Notes under the pieces: model-generated
Database searches by the model: none
What the model was told of the DNA's origin: nothing
Seen by the model: the letters and a program-made list of their open reading frames with translations, nothing else
Source of the DNA: CAZCTC01 sp964501335
GTDB taxonomy: Bacteria; Chloroflexota; Anaerolineae; B4-G1; SLSP01
Reading direction: 5' to 3'
Assembly: GCA_964501335.1 (NCBI GenBank)
Contig: CAZCTC010000056.1
Span: 1-51,756, forward strand
DNA length: 51,756 nt
Program-made: the position numbers and the translations under genes
In this document: positions 30,639 through 40,177 of the stretch, one piece after another
Numbering within the stretch: the first letter of the stretch is position 1
How the letters are laid out: every line of letters starts with the position of its first letter

Positions 30639-33485
30639 TGTATCCGACATAACTTCTGGAATTTCGAGTATTTCGGCTGGACTGTGATTCTCAGATAAAA
30701 CTACGGTGCGGTAAACTTCAAATTCCCAGAAGGAGTAGTTGCCGCAACAGGAGGCGTGTTGTTGCATCATGATTCCTACATAGCGTGCCGTTCGTGAGTT
30801 TAGATTGTAGAGATAATTGCCGGGGGAGTTGATGGTATACCAATATCCAGTAAAGTTGATACCATCATTGGACCATCCTACAAAATGTTTGACGGCATAA
30901 GCTGTTTCCCAGCGAATGACCACTTTATCAAACGTTTGGACGCTTCCCAAATCTACCCACCACCATTCATTAGCCGTCGAACTTCTGGATGACCAACGGG
31001 TTCCGGTATTTCCATCGTTTCCTTTGGCCGCCGGGTAACTGGTACTTTCCTGAGAGGTTGCCTGGGCTCTGCGATTGAGGGCCAGGTTACCTGGATTGAT
31101 CTGTTCCCACCATAATTGTACTAAAGCCCCTCCGCCGTTTTCGTAGAATTCGACTTTCAGACTATGATTCCCGGAGCTCAAGTATTTCTCGCTCGTATAT
31201 TCTGTGGGTCCTTGATCGCGCCAGGCATCGATGATCAATACTCCATCTACCCATAGGCGAATTCCATCATCGCCTTTCAAGTGGAATTTATAAGTGCCCG
31301 TATTGAAATTGATCGTTCGCGTCCAGCGAGCCGAGAAATTGTCAGCGGGTACTCCATTTCCAGGATTACCATTTCCCCAATCGAAATTAACGTTTTCATC
31401 ATTGCGACACAGGATAGGATTCCCATCTAAATTCCGGTTGTTCCAATATTCACCTTTCCATTGCGCAATGTTGGGACAAACCGCTATTTGCTCATACCAG
31501 AATTGTATGAGGGCATCGTTACCGTTTTCGTAGTACTCAATTTTAACACTGTGGGAACCCGAGCTTAAACTGCGATCAACTGTATATTCGGTTGCCCCCT
31601 GGTCGACCCACTTGTCAACTACCAGAGCGTTGTCGATCCACAAACGAACTCCGTCATCAGCTTTGATATGGAATCGATAGGTGCCTGCATTGAAATCGAG
31701 ATTGCGAGTCCAGCGGGCTGAAAAATGGTCGGGGGGGATCAGTTCACCTGGCCCTCCTGTACTCCAATTGAAATTGACGTTGGAATCGTTACGGCACGAT
31801 AAAGGACGGTTGCTCAAGGTTTGATTGTTCCAGTATTCGCCTTTCCAGGCCGTGATATGGGGACAAATCCCGGAAAGTTGGAGCGATGAGGTGCGATCGT
31901 GGCCAATCGCATCATTGCCGAAGTCCGCATCGTTATTTCGAAAAGAAGTATTTGTTCCATTGTAATTATTGTTTTCGTAAACAGTGGCCTGAATTCCATT
32001 AGCATAGGTTCCCCGGAATTGAATGGAAGAGGCCATGTCGTTAAATCCGTTATCGGCCAAATCACTGTCATTTCCAGTGAAAGTAGCGCATTTGCCGGTA
32101 TGATTGGAGTGTTCGTACAATACGATTCCATCATTGGGGGGAGAACATGGATAGAGATCCCGCATTCCTGCAATGTCATCCGGTTCAAGGGTCCGGTTTT
32201 GTATTTCCCCTTCGTAGGTATGACCGTACATGGTTTTAGCTCCATCCGCATTCCCATATAAATCAGAGAGCCCTAATCCATGTCCGAACTCATGAGTAGC
32301 GACATGTTGAATGTCCATTTTCCCTGAGCCGCCGTCGGATCCCCAATTATAATTATCGTTAAAAACTATATCGAATTCTATGTACCCGTTGGGATTGTTG
32401 GTTTCACACCAGCTCCTGGTAGTTGCAATGGAATTGTTTGTGTTTCCCCAGGAGATTGTATTTTCCTGGTCTCGGGCGAAACCAGATTTTTGGGTCGTTC
32501 CCAAATAGTGGAACCGGAAATTCCCATTCGATGCTTTGTTCCAGGGATCGGCGCCTGAAATCACGGGAGTTTCCTCACCTGAGAGATCCCCGGTATTGGG
32601 ATTGATTTTATACCCTACTGTGTTGGTATTCCATTTACAGCTCATGGTTGAATAGGGCACAAAGAAATCGACTTCATTGCTGATACTCGTTAGAGTTTCT
32701 ATTTTTACTTTTCCACTACTGGTTTCTCCCGACACTTTGACCACAATTACGGTGTTGCTCCAGGAAACGATACACCCTGCCGACTTCTCAAAAAGTACGC
32801 GGCTTAGACCCTGGCTTGCTCCGAAATTATTCCCCTTAATCGTGACGACCGTGGCATTGTCTGCACACCTGCCGGCATCTCCTCGCGCAGGTCCTGAAGC
32901 AGGAGCAATGCCGGTAATTTGAGGGGTCCAGGCTGTTTCGAGCGGCGATTCTGGGGGTATGGATTCCCAATCGAAATCGACAGGGATTCCATTTTGTTGG
33001 GCGGTCATAATTTCCGTTACACGATTTTTAAATTGGCTAAAGGGCACGTCAATTCCCTGGACTCTATCATTCACCAGCGTGAATTTTCCCTGGAACCAAC
33101 CGACAATCGGAAAACCCTCGGCTTGTAAGAATAAAACAACTTCTTCACCTGGGATAAAAGAGGGTGTATCCGATACTTCCAGAATTAGACCATCGATTTG
33201 TCCACCGGGAATTTCAACCTGGATTGTGTTTGCCTCTTCTTTTCCTTTGAGTGATTCCCGGATTTCCAGGGTTACCGTTGTTACAATGGATACCTTCTCT
33301 TTATCCCAATGACTTGTAAGATCGATTACTTGAGCGACGACAATTCGATCTGCCTGCGCTACCAACTCACTAAACATCAGTTTTTCTACGGCGGCCTGGA
33401 GGGCGGTGGGATGGGTAAAGGATAGAATGATTAAGACAATCAAGTAAATCCATAACCTTGGGGAAACCTCTTTTCGCGGTTTCAT
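30579..33485 (-). CDS. Secreted matrixin-like metalloprotease with PA14 and discoidin domains
   Basis: A 968-aa protein; ATG 33485 has AAGGAGGT upstream. Signal peptide 1 to about 31. A domain at about 32-175 is shared with the lipoprotein encoded next door. A TIG/IPT domain (about 188-275) is followed by a metzincin catalytic domain with H398-E-F-G-H402-G-L-G-L-S-D408, a matrixin/snapalysin-style zinc motif, and a following TMYGHT as Met-turn. Then come a beta/gamma-crystallin-like domain (about 453-540), two PA14 domains (about 542-670 and 670-800: WKGEYWNN, then FSARWTR and F.F.ADDGVRLWID) and an F5/8-type C domain (about 799-935: RWSSRSSTANEWWWVDLGS). PA14 and discoidin domains bind carbohydrate. 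Likely an extracellular glycan-targeted protease. Confidence 0.85.
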   Translation of the reverse strand: MKPRKEVSPRLWIYLIVLIILSFTHPTALQAAVEKLMFSELVAQADRIVVAQVIDLTSHWDKEKVSIVTTVTLEIRESLKGKEEANTIQVEIPGGQIDGLILEVSDTPSFIPGEEVVLFLQAEGFPIVGWFQGKFTLVNDRVQGIDVPFSQFKNRVTEIMTAQQNGIPVDFDWESIPPESPLETAWTPQITGIAPASGPARGDAGRCADNATVVTIKGNNFGASQGLSRVLFEKSAGCIVSWSNTVIVVKVSGETSSGKVKIETLTSISNEVDFFVPYSTMSCKWNTNTVGYKINPNTGDLSGEETPVISGADPWNKASNGNFRFHYLGTTQKSGFARDQENTISWGNTNNSIATTRSWCETNNPNGYIEFDIVFNDNYNWGSDGGSGKMDIQHVATHEFGHGLGLSDLYGNADGAKTMYGHTYEGEIQNRTLEPDDIAGMRDLYPCSPPNDGIVLYEHSNHTGKCATFTGNDSDLADNGFNDMASSIQFRGTYANGIQATVYENNNYNGTNTSFRNNDADFGNDAIGHDRTSSLQLSGICPHITAWKGEYWNNQTLSNRPLSCRNDSNVNFNWSTGGPGELIPPDHFSARWTRNLDFNAGTYRFHIKADDGVRLWIDNALVVDKWVDQGATEYTVDRSLSSGSHSVKIEYYENGNDALIQFWYEQIAVCPNIAQWKGEYWNNRNLDGNPILCRNDENVNFDWGNGNPGNGVPADNFSARWTRTINFNTGTYKFHLKGDDGIRLWVDGVLIIDAWRDQGPTEYTSEKYLSSGNHSLKVEFYENGGGALVQLWWEQINPGNLALNRRAQATSQESTSYPAAKGNDGNTGTRWSSRSSTANEWWWVDLGSVQTFDKVVIRWETAYAVKHFVGWSNDGINFTGYWYTINSPGNYLYNLNSRTARYVGIMMQQHASCCGNYSFWEFEVYRTVVLSENHSPAEILEIPEVMSDTSPLSSEGEIVTLEAPESMK

Positions 33486-33497
33486 GAAACACCTCCT

Positions 33498-34058
33498 TTA
33501 GGGCTGATTTTCATTTAGGATATTTTGGATACGGTTGATAAACTCACTTATGGGTTCCTCGTTATAGTCGTAGTAGACCTGATGGTTATTGATGGAAAAC
33601 TTTCCCTGGAACCCGCCTACCACGTCGTAAAAGTTGTCCGAGTTTTTGGTGAGAAAGAGGACATCTTCTTCTCCCTCGCTAAAGGTTGGGACATCGGTCA
33701 CATATTCTCTAAGGCCTTCGCTTTCTCCCCCCGGGATGCGAATGGTGATAGGGTGGGGGCCGGCATCTCCTTTGATCCAAGAGCCAGGATTTATGGATAT
33801 ATCGGTGAAAATATTTGTACGATCTTCGTTGAAAGCGCTATGTAAATCTTGCACTTTTCCTATCAGGATGAATTGCGCCTGCCGGGTTAATTCGGAGAGA
33901 GGCAATTTTAGGGTAGAAGCGCTGGAGCTACTGAATACTGTAGATGTGGGGGGAAGGGGCGTGGGTACCCGGGATAAGGTACTCTTTTGTGAACAACTGG
34001 TTATCAATAGGATTAACAAACTAAAAACTATAGACCCTGATTCAACTCGTTTCTTCAT
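33498..34058 (-). CDS. Lipoprotein related to the protease N-terminal domain
   Basis: A 186-aa protein with a type II signal peptide (SLLILLITSCSQ; lipid-attached Cys at about 22). The mature part (LTRQAQFILIGKVQDLHSAFNEDRTNIFTDISINPGSWIKGD, RIPGGESEGLREYVTDVPTFSEGEEDVLFL, GGFQGKFSINNHQV) aligns throughout with residues about 36-165 of the downstream protease (IPGGQIDGL..VSDTPSFIPGEEVVLFL, GWFQGKFTL). The stop is 12 bp before the protease start, so they form an operon. It could be a regulator, inhibitor or surface partner of the protease; the duplicated domain itself has no function I know. Confidence 0.75.
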   Translation of the reverse strand: MKKRVESGSIVFSLLILLITSCSQKSTLSRVPTPLPPTSTVFSSSSASTLKLPLSELTRQAQFILIGKVQDLHSAFNEDRTNIFTDISINPGSWIKGDAGPHPITIRIPGGESEGLREYVTDVPTFSEGEEDVLFLTKNSDNFYDVVGGFQGKFSINNHQVYYDYNEEPISEFINRIQNILNENQP

Positions 34059-34337
34059 TTTAGCGATTCCTTTCTAAAGAGGTAATTTAAGCGTCGTTTA
34101 AATTGAGGAAAATGATGGTGAAAAATGGTAATTGGGTGTGATGATAGTTCTTTTTGAGGATAGTAGAACATTGTTGTAAATTTCTTGATACGGATTTAGG
34201 TATAGATAGAATGGGTATAAAAGATAGAAGGGTGAACCTACTTCCAAAAACTGGATCACAGGTTAAGCGGAAGGGGGGGATTCTAACCTCTTTATGGCCC
34301 AAACAAGGGGGTAACCTCAGTATCGAAAACAGGGAGC

Positions 34338-34373
34338 CTGATTAACACTTCTGTCACATCTTTCGGTTATGAT
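34338..34373 (+). promoter_or_regulatory. Pho-box-like promoter of the OTU-like effector gene
   Basis: ATTAACACTTC is followed directly by TGTCACATCTT, an 11-bp direct repeat of TnACA type, and the -10 TATGAT (34368-34373) begins 16 nt after the start of TGTCAC. No -35 hexamer. The start codon is about 61 bp downstream. The stretch 34059-34433 otherwise shows no gene. Confidence 0.65.
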
Positions 34374-34433
34374 AGAGGTAACTCGGGTTGCGTTCCTTGT
34401 GCATGCCAGATTACATCGAAAAAGGAGATTGCC

Positions 34434-37079
34434 ATGTCACCCAAAGGCCCTTCCCATAATGTCGAGAAAAAAACCGGGGTATCCGAAACCTCCAAACCGG
34501 CGGTTGAAAACTCAGGTGTTTCAACTGATTTTCAGATCGATTCAAATATTGTCCTGCAAAAAGCCGAGAGCGATCCTCGCAGTCTGTCCTCCCGGAATGT
34601 GTTGCAGCTTCAGCGCATGGTCGGTAATCAAGCTGTTGAACAGCGGTTATCGCGCCCTATGGCTCCGATTTCTTTGCAAAAAAAAGGAAACGGCGGTGTT
34701 ATCCAGCGGCAGGTGCTCAGTAAAATTGAAATTGAAGAGCCTATGAATGAGGAACCCCGGATTGGAGATGTGATCATTGGCGGGCGAACGCCGTCGCCTT
34801 TTTCCGACACGATGGGGGCGCATTCCACTGCCTGGATTGCTCATATCGACGAAGTTAGAAGATATCTGGTGAATACTGATTTATCTGAGGGTATCAAGAA
34901 TTTGTGTGATTTGGCTGATGAGGCGTTGAAGTCGCCGTTAAGAACTTTGGAAATGCATTTGGATAAATCCCATCAGGATAAGCTGAAAGTCGCGAGCGCT
35001 AATTTATTGGCTCAAAAGCTTATCATGTCTATGGAAATCGCAGGCGGTATTCAGGGGAAAAATGCAGCGGCTCTGGTGCAGGGGTTGCGCGGACTTATTG
35101 ATCGGTATTTAACCTATGTCAACTATCTTCCCATGGCGACGGTGAAGGGGGGTGATCCCAACGGCCATGGAGAAGGCAGCGCACGTGGGGATCTGAATCT
35201 CTTTGAATATGTCGCGGCGGGGGTTCAGGATGCCGGGGATGATAAATTTTCTGCGGGATTTAAAGACGAACTAAAAGAGCTAAGCAGTAAAAATTTTCAA
35301 GGAGAGATCAAAGCCGGAGCCAACGGCAAATTTAAAGGCGATACCACCGCATTAAAAGCAGAGCTTATCGATCGTCTTTGGGCGCTTTTTGCGGTTGAAA
35401 CGCCGGGCATTTTTTCGCAGGGTAAAGCTGTGAATCTCAGCGAAATCTGGTATATGGCGCTGCAAAACTTCATTAAAACGATCGAGCATGCCTATCCTTA
35501 TTCTTTCGATTTCGTGGAAATGCACAAGGTGGACAATCAACTTGCGGGATTGGATAAGGCGCTGAGCTATGTAAAAGGCGCAATAGATCCGGACACGCTG
35601 GCCAAACTGAAAGATAAGCTACGGACAGAGCCGCTCGATGAAGAAGCTGCCATTCGGGAAGATCACAACGAAGTCGCGACCTCCGATTTCCAGCAGGGCG
35701 GCGCCGGGTTCCAGGCGACCGTGCTTTTGGAAAACAACGGCATCATCGGCGATGTCGATTTAATCGGCGCATTGGAAATGATCGGGCGTACGGAAAGCCC
35801 CTTTTCCGGGACGATGGGGGCCCATACGACGGCGTGGATTGCCCATCTGGATTCAGTGCGGCGGTTATTGATCAACAAAACCCTTCCGCAAGCTATGGAG
35901 GCGTTAAAGACCCGGGCCCTTGAAGCGATGCAGGATCCCGGCGTGGAATTGAGTGGAAAGATCGATGAGAAGCATCAGGTCAAATTGATAGGGGCTTATA
36001 ATTTATTGAATACGGCCAATGGCAAAGTGGAGGCGACCACGAAAGCCGGGGGCGTGGAGCAAATGGCCTTTTTGGAAGATTATATCCATTGCTACCTTCG
36101 TTTTGTAAATTTCTTGCCGCTTTCTACCATCAGTGTGGGCCGATTGCCGAATGGCCGGAGCGAGGGGCAACATCGTAATTTTTTGCTTAATTACGAAGAA
36201 TATGGGCCGGAAGCCTTGCCCGGGTATGAGCCTGCTGCACGCCGGGAATTGCTTCAAGAACACTTATCAGGGCTTTTTGATCAGAAGGCGCTCGAAGATT
36301 TTCCTCCCTTGTTAGGGGATCGGGAAGAAATCGATTTTGACGAATATTTCGATGAAGGTTTCCCCAAAGATCACGCCTTATTTCCATATATTCAGGGCGC
36401 TAAAAGCAAAATGGAAGATCCGGCGGCTAAGAAACAAGGGGCGAAAGTGGCCCGGGATAGATTTATAAAAACAATGTTGGAGGCCTATCCTCGCGCTACC
36501 AAAGACAGCGGCATTTTAGGAACAGAATCTTCCCTTGCAACCCTTTCTGCAAATACCGGCTCGCAGGCGATATCGCCGGCCAATAAATTAAAAATCGAAG
36601 TCTTCCAGAAAGAAAAGGGTCAATTAAACGGGCTGTTGACTCAAAACAACTGTTTGATCAATGCCATTAAGAGAGCCGCGCTGGGCGGGGATGCCCAGGC
36701 TACGATGGAAGAATTGTTGCAGATCCGACTGCGGATTGGGGAATTCGGGAATATGTTGTACGCCACTCCTGCAATCATTAACATCATCTGTGAGGTATTG
36801 GGAATCACTCGGGGGATTGTGGTGGTTTACCAGGGAGGCCTTCCCTCTGAAGACTTCGGCAATACAGATGTCAATCCCATCATGATTCAGCATACGGGAG
36901 CGGCTCATTTCGAACCTTATACGCCGCCTGCCAATGCCGAACCTTCGGCGGGCAAAACATCGAAAAATAAACGCCCGCCAACCGGAAGCTCAGCCCCTGT
37001 GCAGAGCGAACCTCCCCACAAGAAACATCATACTGCCGGCAGTAAAAAAGGCCTTTCCTCCAAGACGGGGAAACACTAA
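34434..37079 (+). CDS. Effector-like protein with OTU-like cysteine protease end
   Basis: An 881-aa protein; ATG 34434 has AAAGGAG upstream; no signal peptide. Residues about 38-75 hold a leader (VLQK...DPRSLSSRNVLQLQRMVGNQAVEQRL) also present in the neighbouring DUF4157 protein. Two homologous domains start near 117 and 450 (SPFSxTMGAHxTAWIAHxDxVRR). The end (about 725-835) has C740 in TQNNCLINAI, a later strand GIVVVYQGG and H825 in TGAAHFEPY, the pattern of an OTU/papain-like cysteine protease. The tail is basic (PHKKHHTAGSKKG). I infer a toxin or effector carried by an injection-system-like or polymorphic toxin mechanism. No structural injection genes are in the window. Confidence 0.68.
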   Translation: MSPKGPSHNVEKKTGVSETSKPAVENSGVSTDFQIDSNIVLQKAESDPRSLSSRNVLQLQRMVGNQAVEQRLSRPMAPISLQKKGNGGVIQRQVLSKIEIEEPMNEEPRIGDVIIGGRTPSPFSDTMGAHSTAWIAHIDEVRRYLVNTDLSEGIKNLCDLADEALKSPLRTLEMHLDKSHQDKLKVASANLLAQKLIMSMEIAGGIQGKNAAALVQGLRGLIDRYLTYVNYLPMATVKGGDPNGHGEGSARGDLNLFEYVAAGVQDAGDDKFSAGFKDELKELSSKNFQGEIKAGANGKFKGDTTALKAELIDRLWALFAVETPGIFSQGKAVNLSEIWYMALQNFIKTIEHAYPYSFDFVEMHKVDNQLAGLDKALSYVKGAIDPDTLAKLKDKLRTEPLDEEAAIREDHNEVATSDFQQGGAGFQATVLLENNGIIGDVDLIGALEMIGRTESPFSGTMGAHTTAWIAHLDSVRRLLINKTLPQAMEALKTRALEAMQDPGVELSGKIDEKHQVKLIGAYNLLNTANGKVEATTKAGGVEQMAFLEDYIHCYLRFVNFLPLSTISVGRLPNGRSEGQHRNFLLNYEEYGPEALPGYEPAARRELLQEHLSGLFDQKALEDFPPLLGDREEIDFDEYFDEGFPKDHALFPYIQGAKSKMEDPAAKKQGAKVARDRFIKTMLEAYPRATKDSGILGTESSLATLSANTGSQAISPANKLKIEVFQKEKGQLNGLLTQNNCLINAIKRAALGGDAQATMEELLQIRLRIGEFGNMLYATPAIINIICEVLGITRGIVVVYQGGLPSEDFGNTDVNPIMIQHTGAAHFEPYTPPANAEPSAGKTSKNKRPPTGSSAPVQSEPPHKKHHTAGSKKGLSSKTGKH

Positions 37080-37109
37080 AAAGCAGTACCGCAAAAGCAA
37101 CTCAGCGAC

Positions 37110-37260
37110 TTGTGCAGTGGGCATTTTAACATCCCGTAAAAAGCCTCTGTTTGGTAAAAGGCGCCGCGCAGGATGGGGGAGAGAGTTTTTTTGTTTATGT
37201 TTTCGCGGGCTTTCTGAAGCCCGCGAAAACATAGATTTTTTCTCTACATCCCAGGCGCTT
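37110..37260. repeat. Hairpin element copy 10
   Basis: Hairpin at 37197-37232 with the same stem as copy 7 (cgcgggctt / aagcccgcg), here in the opposite orientation; left flank has ggcgccgcgcaggatggggg and gagagtttttttgtttatg. Confidence 0.82.
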
Positions 37261-37314
37261 TTGTAGTGCGATCTGAGTGAATTATGCGGTACTGCCTAAA
37301 AAAGCTTTTTTGTC

Positions 37315-37350
37315 CCGCCTGACCTCCGGATCCGGAGGCCAGGCGGTTTT
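37315..37350 (+). terminator. Strong hairpin between convergent effector genes
   Basis: Arms ccgcctg-a-cctccgga and tccggagg-c-caggcgg (37315-37346) contain a 16-bp perfect palindrome and are followed by tttt. It ends the OTU-like effector transcript just before the convergent DUF4157 gene. The gene-free stretch 37080-37390 holds only this and copy 10. Confidence 0.72.
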
Positions 37351-37390
37351 GGGGTTGAGAGACGGGCCTGCTTTTGAACTGGCTTTTCAG

Positions 37391-39892
37391 TTACATTCCG
37401 GCTTTAAAAGGTGCTTTTTCGTTTGATAAAATAAGTCCTACTCCCCATTGGCTTCCCCGTACCCATTGTTTTCCAGCATCTGCGGTTGTTGTGGTACTGG
37501 AGGAAGCTTTGGACTTATGCAAAATTGACCCAAACTTGTTATACTCAATAAATTCACCATCGAGGATTTGCTCAAGCTTCGTGCGAGCGTCGACCGCCCC
37601 CGGCACAGAAGGATTGCGTTGTGTTACGAGCTGTTCTAATGCCTCGACGCATCGGTTGCAGGCATACATTCCTCCAAAATCAGGACCTTTTAAATCTATT
37701 CTTCCGCTTGTGCCGCTTAGTTTTATATGTGGATTTCCTATGCCCAGATGTAAATGTACGGCATTTTCTTCCCCCGTAAAACTGCCGGATTTTTTTCCTC
37801 CATGCGTTGATTTTGCTTTTGAATCTGTGGTGCCTTTTTCAGAACTCTCTTCAACTTCAGGGGCTGTTTCTTTTTCTACATCTGCCTTTTCTAATTTTCT
37901 TTTTTGACTTCTTTCCTGGGGAGCACTTGTTTGAGAGCTGCTTGCCGCGGATTTTTCTTGTCGGGCATCCCATTCAGCCTGTCGGCGATTCTGTTCGCCT
38001 TCCTCTTTAGCCACTGCTTTTTGGCTGCTGGTGACATCCTTATTTAATGCAGTCGATTGTTTTGTAGCTTTTTCCAAGGCTTCCTTACTTTCCTTGATGG
38101 CTTCGGCAATCTCTAGAACGATACGCTTTGCTGTTTCAATGGCGGTCAGGGTTTCGCCCTTCGCAGCTTCAGCGATACTCTGGTCTTTCTGGATTTCAGC
38201 CAGATCTTCATGTTGAGTGGCTTTTTGAGCTGCTTCGACAGCTTTAGCAGCGGCGCCTGTGGCTTTTTCAATGGCTGCTTTATATTTTTCTATTTGAGTG
38301 GCGATTGACTTTGCTATTCTGTCAGTTCCTGCTGCTGAACATTCCACTATACTGGCTTTTTGAGCGAAGTCACTTAACATTTTTGCTAAGTTACTGTTGA
38401 GTGCTCCTATATCAGCTTTCCCATCATTACTCATTTTCAGTGCTTTCGCTTGCTTTCTGAGTTTTGAAGCTTCTGCACAGTCACTTTTAGCTTTTTGAAC
38501 CATTGATGCTGCTGCCTGTGCCGTGTCTGTTGCTGACTTTATCATTTCCTCGGGAAAGCCGGCGTGGGTTTTTTGATGTTTTGTGCAGCTATCTTCTGCG
38601 GAAGCGGCAGCTTCGTTGGCCGCTGTCCGGGCTTGCTGTCGAGCGGTTTCTTCTGCGGCTTTCTTTTTGGCAGCCTCTTCTTCTGCGGCTTTCTTTTGGT
38701 CGGCCTCAAGTTGTTCGGAAGGCGGCAGCTCCGTTTTATCATCTCCTGTGGCGGTTTTTTCGGGAGCCGGCGTCTCTTCTTTCTTTGAAGCATCTCCCTT
38801 TGATTCTGTTACTGTGGCCTCGGGTTTCTTTTCCGGATCAGCACCCATGCCGGTCTCTTCTTTATGGACGGGAGCGGTTGCTGTTTGGGGTGGGGGGCTG
38901 TCTTTGTCTTGCTCCACCGTGGCGGTCTCTTTTTTCTCCGGAGCGTCCTCTTTTGATTCTGTTGCCGGGGCCTCGGGTTTCTTTTCCGGATCCGCGCCCA
39001 TGCCGGTCTCTTCTTTATGGACGGGAATGCCTGCTGTTTGAGCATTGGTATCGGCCGTTGTTGTCAATGGGGAAGTGTCTGCAATGCCTTCCTCTTCCAT
39101 TTCGCTGCCGCTTGTTGTATCTTGATTGTTGTCTTCTTCCGAATCAGATTCTTGAGTTGTTTGTTGCTCGGTTGTCGTTGTCGATGTGCCTCCCGAAAAA
39201 ATACCCTTTGTCCAGGAGAATGAAGTAAGCCAACCCCAGAAGCCTTTTTGAGGCTCTTCTTTATCACTTTTCATTTCCTGCACCACCCGGCCCGTAAGGG
39301 GCTGGGCCGGCAAAGGTTCAGCGGGTTCGCCTTGATAAGCCAGGGCCTGTTCGCCCATTTGAGTGGCTTCCTGTTCCAATTCCTGGTTGTCGTTAAGGTC
39401 CAATTTGTCTTTGAGCTGCACTGTCGGGGTGACCCGTCCTTCCTTTTGTTGGACGACATGCCAGGCTTCATGGGGTAGATGCTTTTCCTGCCCGGGCCCT
39501 ACATAAATATCGGGGCCTTGAGTGTAGGCCAGGGCCTGGATTTGGGCCGGCTGGGGGGAGTTATAATGGACTTTGACATCATCCATTCCCATTCCGGAAA
39601 GCCCTTCGACCCCGGATTTCAAATTGTCGGGCAATCCCGTGGCGTTTTCCTGCCTTTGAGGGTTTTTTTGAACCAGATGCTGGCTTGTGGCTTGATTGCC
39701 GATGGTACGCTGAAGCTGCAGTACCTGGGGCGCGGTGAGTGTGTGGGGGTCAAGGTGGGTTCTTTGCAGGATAACAGCCGGATTGGTGGATGGTGCTGCT
39801 GTGATTGAATCCGTATTTTCGCTGATCGGTTTGGGTGCTTCTGGAACGGTTTTTCCTTTCTCTGTAGGGTGAGTCGAACTTTTTAACGGCAT
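37391..39892 (-). CDS. DUF4157 (eCIS-core) polymorphic effector
   Basis: An 833-aa protein. I chose ATG 39892 (AAGGAG six bases upstream) because its promoter lies at 39953-39988, inside the longer frame that reaches 40096. Leader VILQR...DPHTL..VLQLQRTIGNQATSQHL at about 40-75. DUF4157 domain (about 95-180) with LPHEAWHVVQQ, H141-E142-xx-H145, a zinc-peptidase-like motif. Then an acidic, repetitive region (PVHKEETGMGADPEKKPEA twice), a long Ala/Lys/Glu-rich coiled coil (about 380-660), a basic patch (QKRKLEK) and a C-terminal domain of about 110 aa (HLHLGIGNPHIKL, then C745-NR-C748) that I do not recognise. This layout fits toxin cargo of contractile injection systems. The C-terminal domain is probably the active part. 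Confidence 0.75.
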   Translation of the reverse strand: MPLKSSTHPTEKGKTVPEAPKPISENTDSITAAPSTNPAVILQRTHLDPHTLTAPQVLQLQRTIGNQATSQHLVQKNPQRQENATGLPDNLKSGVEGLSGMGMDDVKVHYNSPQPAQIQALAYTQGPDIYVGPGQEKHLPHEAWHVVQQKEGRVTPTVQLKDKLDLNDNQELEQEATQMGEQALAYQGEPAEPLPAQPLTGRVVQEMKSDKEEPQKGFWGWLTSFSWTKGIFSGGTSTTTTEQQTTQESDSEEDNNQDTTSGSEMEEEGIADTSPLTTTADTNAQTAGIPVHKEETGMGADPEKKPEAPATESKEDAPEKKETATVEQDKDSPPPQTATAPVHKEETGMGADPEKKPEATVTESKGDASKKEETPAPEKTATGDDKTELPPSEQLEADQKKAAEEEAAKKKAAEETARQQARTAANEAAASAEDSCTKHQKTHAGFPEEMIKSATDTAQAAASMVQKAKSDCAEASKLRKQAKALKMSNDGKADIGALNSNLAKMLSDFAQKASIVECSAAGTDRIAKSIATQIEKYKAAIEKATGAAAKAVEAAQKATQHEDLAEIQKDQSIAEAAKGETLTAIETAKRIVLEIAEAIKESKEALEKATKQSTALNKDVTSSQKAVAKEEGEQNRRQAEWDARQEKSAASSSQTSAPQERSQKRKLEKADVEKETAPEVEESSEKGTTDSKAKSTHGGKKSGSFTGEENAVHLHLGIGNPHIKLSGTSGRIDLKGPDFGGMYACNRCVEALEQLVTQRNPSVPGAVDARTKLEQILDGEFIEYNKFGSILHKSKASSSTTTTADAGKQWVRGSQWGVGLILSNEKAPFKAGM

Positions 39893-39952
39893 AACATTCT
39901 CCTTATCCGGCTTAAAGTTTTGAGTATTAATTTGATGGATCGGGTTTTCTTT

Positions 39953-39988
39953 ATTGTATTCATAAAGTGTTACAGAAGTGTTAATCAT
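39953..39988 (-). promoter_or_regulatory. Pho-box-like promoter of the DUF4157 gene
   Basis: Read on the minus strand: ATTAACACTTC then TGTAACACTTT, with -10 TACAAT (39953-39958) starting 16 nt after the start of TGTAAC. It lies 61 bp upstream of ATG 39892 and so argues for that start. Confidence 0.62.
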
Positions 39989-40177
39989 AACAGGTTTGAG
40001 GAAAAAGAAGATTTTTGTAGCCCTGGGGGGCCATGATAAACTGATCATCAGACTCAGGGTGGAGGGAATTATCGATGAAGGCCTTTGGCTAAACAAGAGT
40101 TGTTGGATTTAGTTGAGTAACTGGGTTTGGGGTCAGAGATTGCGCCGGTAGCCGGAGAGGGGCCGGAGTTGTGGTTT

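Noticed and set aside
39893..40096. N-terminal extension of the DUF4157 protein
   Set aside because: It covers the Pho-box-like promoter and has no ribosome binding site; ATG 39892 has AAGGAG at good distance.
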